This document shows positions 62,919-64,000 of a DNA stretch of 64,000 bases, in pieces. The DNA is from Archangium sp. Lineage in GTDB: Bacteria > Myxococcota > Myxococcia > Myxococcales > Myxococcaceae. The notes below the pieces were generated by a model, which saw nothing but the letters and a program-made list of their open reading frames with translations, was not told the DNA's origin and did no database searches. Position numbers and translations under genes: made by a program. Positions within the stretch are counted from its first letter, which is position 1. Each line of letters opens with the position of its first letter. The DNA is taken from assembly GCA_030681645.1 (NCBI GenBank), contig JAUXRX010000049.1:248001-312000 (forward strand), given 5' to 3'.

Positions 62919-63389
62919 ATGACGACGCCCAACACGATCAGGGTCGGTGGCGAAATTGATGCTGCCTGCGGCAAGTGCGAGATGAACCTCGCGCACACCA
63001 TCCTCGCGATGGTGGGCCCCAAGGTGATCAAGGTGAAGTGCAACACCTGCGGCAACGACCACAACTACCGGGGCGTGCAGCCGCTGGTGAAGCTGCAGTC
63101 GTTCGCCTCACCCAAGCGCGTGTCGACCTCGAGCGGCAAGTCGAGCGCGGGGCCGAAGAAGAGCGCGGTGGTGGTCGTCTCGTGGGACGAGCAGTTCAAG
63201 GGGAAGGACCTGACGAAGGCGAAGAAGTACTCGCCGCGTGAGACCTTCGCGGTCGACGACGTGGTCGATCACCCGACGTTCGGCCTGGGCCTGGTGCGCT
63301 CGGTGCGAGACGGCAAGGTCGAGGTGGCGTTCAAGCAGGAGGACAAGATCCTCGTGCACGGCAAGACGCCCCCGCCCGAAGCGAGCTGA
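62919..63389 (+). CDS. Zinc-ribbon protein with C-terminal Tudor/CarD-like module, unknown function
   Basis: 156 residues from ATG 62919. The N-terminal zinc ribbon has CGKC near residue 17 and CNTCGNDHNY near residue 41. A Ser/Lys linker (SSGKSSAGPKKSA) leads to a beta-barrel-like domain with DVVDHPTFGLGLVRSVRDGKVEVAF, resembling Tudor/CarD-like or KOW folds. The combination suggests nucleic-acid or RNA polymerase binding, common in myxobacteria, but the name is not known to me. It ends 1 nt before the converging RluA-type gene. Confidence 0.65.
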   Translation: MTTPNTIRVGGEIDAACGKCEMNLAHTILAMVGPKVIKVKCNTCGNDHNYRGVQPLVKLQSFASPKRVSTSSGKSSAGPKKSAVVVVSWDEQFKGKDLTKAKKYSPRETFAVDDVVDHPTFGLGLVRSVRDGKVEVAFKQEDKILVHGKTPPPEAS

Positions 63390-63390
63390 G

Positions 63391-64000
63391 CTAGGTGCCA
63401 GTGCCTCCCTCTCCCCGAGGGGGAGAGGGCAAACCAACCCCCAACCGAAGCCACGCGACCGCCGCCGTCATGTCACCCGGCAGCGGAGCCGTCACCTCGA
63501 TCCCCAACGACTCGATAAACAAAGACGCCGCATGAAGCGGAGTGCGAGCGAGCGTCAATTCCCCGAGCACGACCGGCACCTTCCGCCCGTACTGGTGATC
63601 GAACAACAACGGGTGCCCCTTCGCCTTCAGGTGCACGCGAATCTGATGCTGCCGCCCCGTGAGAGGCTCGCACTCGACGAGAGTGGCATTGGAGAACACC
63701 TCCACCGGCCGAACGAGGGTCCGAGACGGCTTCCCATCGTCCCCCACCCGCATCTTTCCCTTCCGTCCCTCCGCGAGAGGAAGATCGATGTCGAGCGGAC
63801 CGCCGACCACACCCTCCACGAGCGCGAGGTACTTCTTCTTCGCCAGCCCCTGCTCGAAGGCCATGGACGCCGCGCGGTGCGCCTTCTCATCAAGGGCGAA
63901 CAGCACCACGCCCGACGTATCGCGGTCGATGCGATGGCACACCCACACGCGCTGGCCCAGCTGCTTGCTGAGCAGATCGCGCGCGCAGACCTGGTCCTCC
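63391..64000 (-). CDS. RluA-family pseudouridine synthase (partial, N-terminus cut by window edge)
   Basis: The reading frame is open to the right edge. VCHRIDRDTSGVVLFAL carries the RluA motif HRIDRDTSG with the catalytic Asp (probably the Asp after the Arg). LAKKKYLALVEG and CEPLTGRQHQIRVHLKAKGHPLL (family word GRQHQIRVH) are standard. It isomerises uridine to pseudouridine in rRNA or tRNA; which position is unknown. The last residues LPSPPRGEGGTGT and the stop codon come from a genomic palindromic repeat (copy 7), so the C-terminus is of foreign or recent origin. Confidence 0.9.
   Translation of the reverse strand, partial: EDQVCARDLLSKQLGQRVWVCHRIDRDTSGVVLFALDEKAHRAASMAFEQGLAKKKYLALVEGVVGGPLDIDLPLAEGRKGKMRVGDDGKPSRTLVRPVEVFSNATLVECEPLTGRQHQIRVHLKAKGHPLLFDHQYGRKVPVVLGELTLARTPLHAASLFIESLGIEVTAPLPGDMTAAVAWLRLGVGLPSPPRGEGGTGT
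63397..63436. repeat. Palindromic GC repeat, copy 7
   Basis: CCAGTGCCTCCCTCTCCCC / GAGGGGGAGAGGGCAAACCA, with CCAGTG and AAACC borders as in the other copies. It supplies the last codons of the RluA-type gene. Confidence 0.8.

Overview
The window is GC-rich (clearly above 60%) chromosomal DNA from a Myxococcota (former Deltaproteobacteria) relative. The signs are the many Cys-rich 'DCDxxTD' (MopE-like) lipoproteins, 'VDAG' repeat lipoproteins, long tandem carboxypeptidase-regulatory-like surface proteins, a diheme type-B succinate dehydrogenase, very high GC at third codon positions, and microcompartment shell proteins that (from memory) closely resemble those of the myxobacterium Haliangium ochraceum. 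Genes are dense, often overlapping by 1-4 bases (ATGA, GTGA, TGATG), and mostly housekeeping. Species cannot be fixed from this window.  Layout. (1) 1-1589, minus strand: end fragment of a flippase-like membrane protein, a PHP-type CpsB/YwqE phosphatase and a secreted barrel-like protein. (2) 1622-5193, plus strand: the stand-out region, a compact bacterial microcompartment (BMC) operon: BMC-T, BMC-H, BMC-P vertex protein, a small unrecognised coupled ORF, a CoA-acylating-type aldehyde dehydrogenase with a likely encapsulation helix, and a second BMC-T. It has a promoter-like sequence and a perfect 7-bp inverted repeat in front. No signature enzyme, phosphotransacylase or alcohol dehydrogenase is present, so the substrate is unknown. 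A repeat-like lipoprotein and a PLP aminotransferase follow on the same strand. (3) 8246-15428, minus strand: GH39-like glycosidase, acyl-CoA dehydrogenase-like protein, argS, esterase, type-4 uracil-DNA glycosylase, coaBC. (4) 15694-29468: a secreted Lon-type (S16) domain protein that appears to lack its catalytic lysine, two large paralogous surface proteins, a FadL-type porin, a PP2C phosphatase fused to a cNMP domain, an FHA protein, yacG, a large inverted repeat and an FG-GAP lipoprotein. (5) 29516-39716: tRNA-Thr(CGT), an enlarged glutamate dehydrogenase, PilZ, HtrA, grpE, folC-accD and others. (6) 39719-52384: Cys-rich lipoproteins, Xaa-Pro aminopeptidase, quinone oxidoreductase, agmatinase-like enzyme, sucCD. 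(7) 52386-64000: MFS transporter, sdhCAB, PfkB kinase, phosphodiester glycosidase, the MlaEFD lipid-transport genes, a zinc-ribbon protein and a partial RluA pseudouridine synthase.  Across the window a GC-rich palindromic repeat (core CCCTCTCCCC...GGGGAGAGGG) occurs seven times. Most copies are intergenic, but one lies in frame inside folC, one forms the 3' end of the RluA-type gene, and two sit where their purine-rich right arm can act as the ribosome binding site of the next gene.
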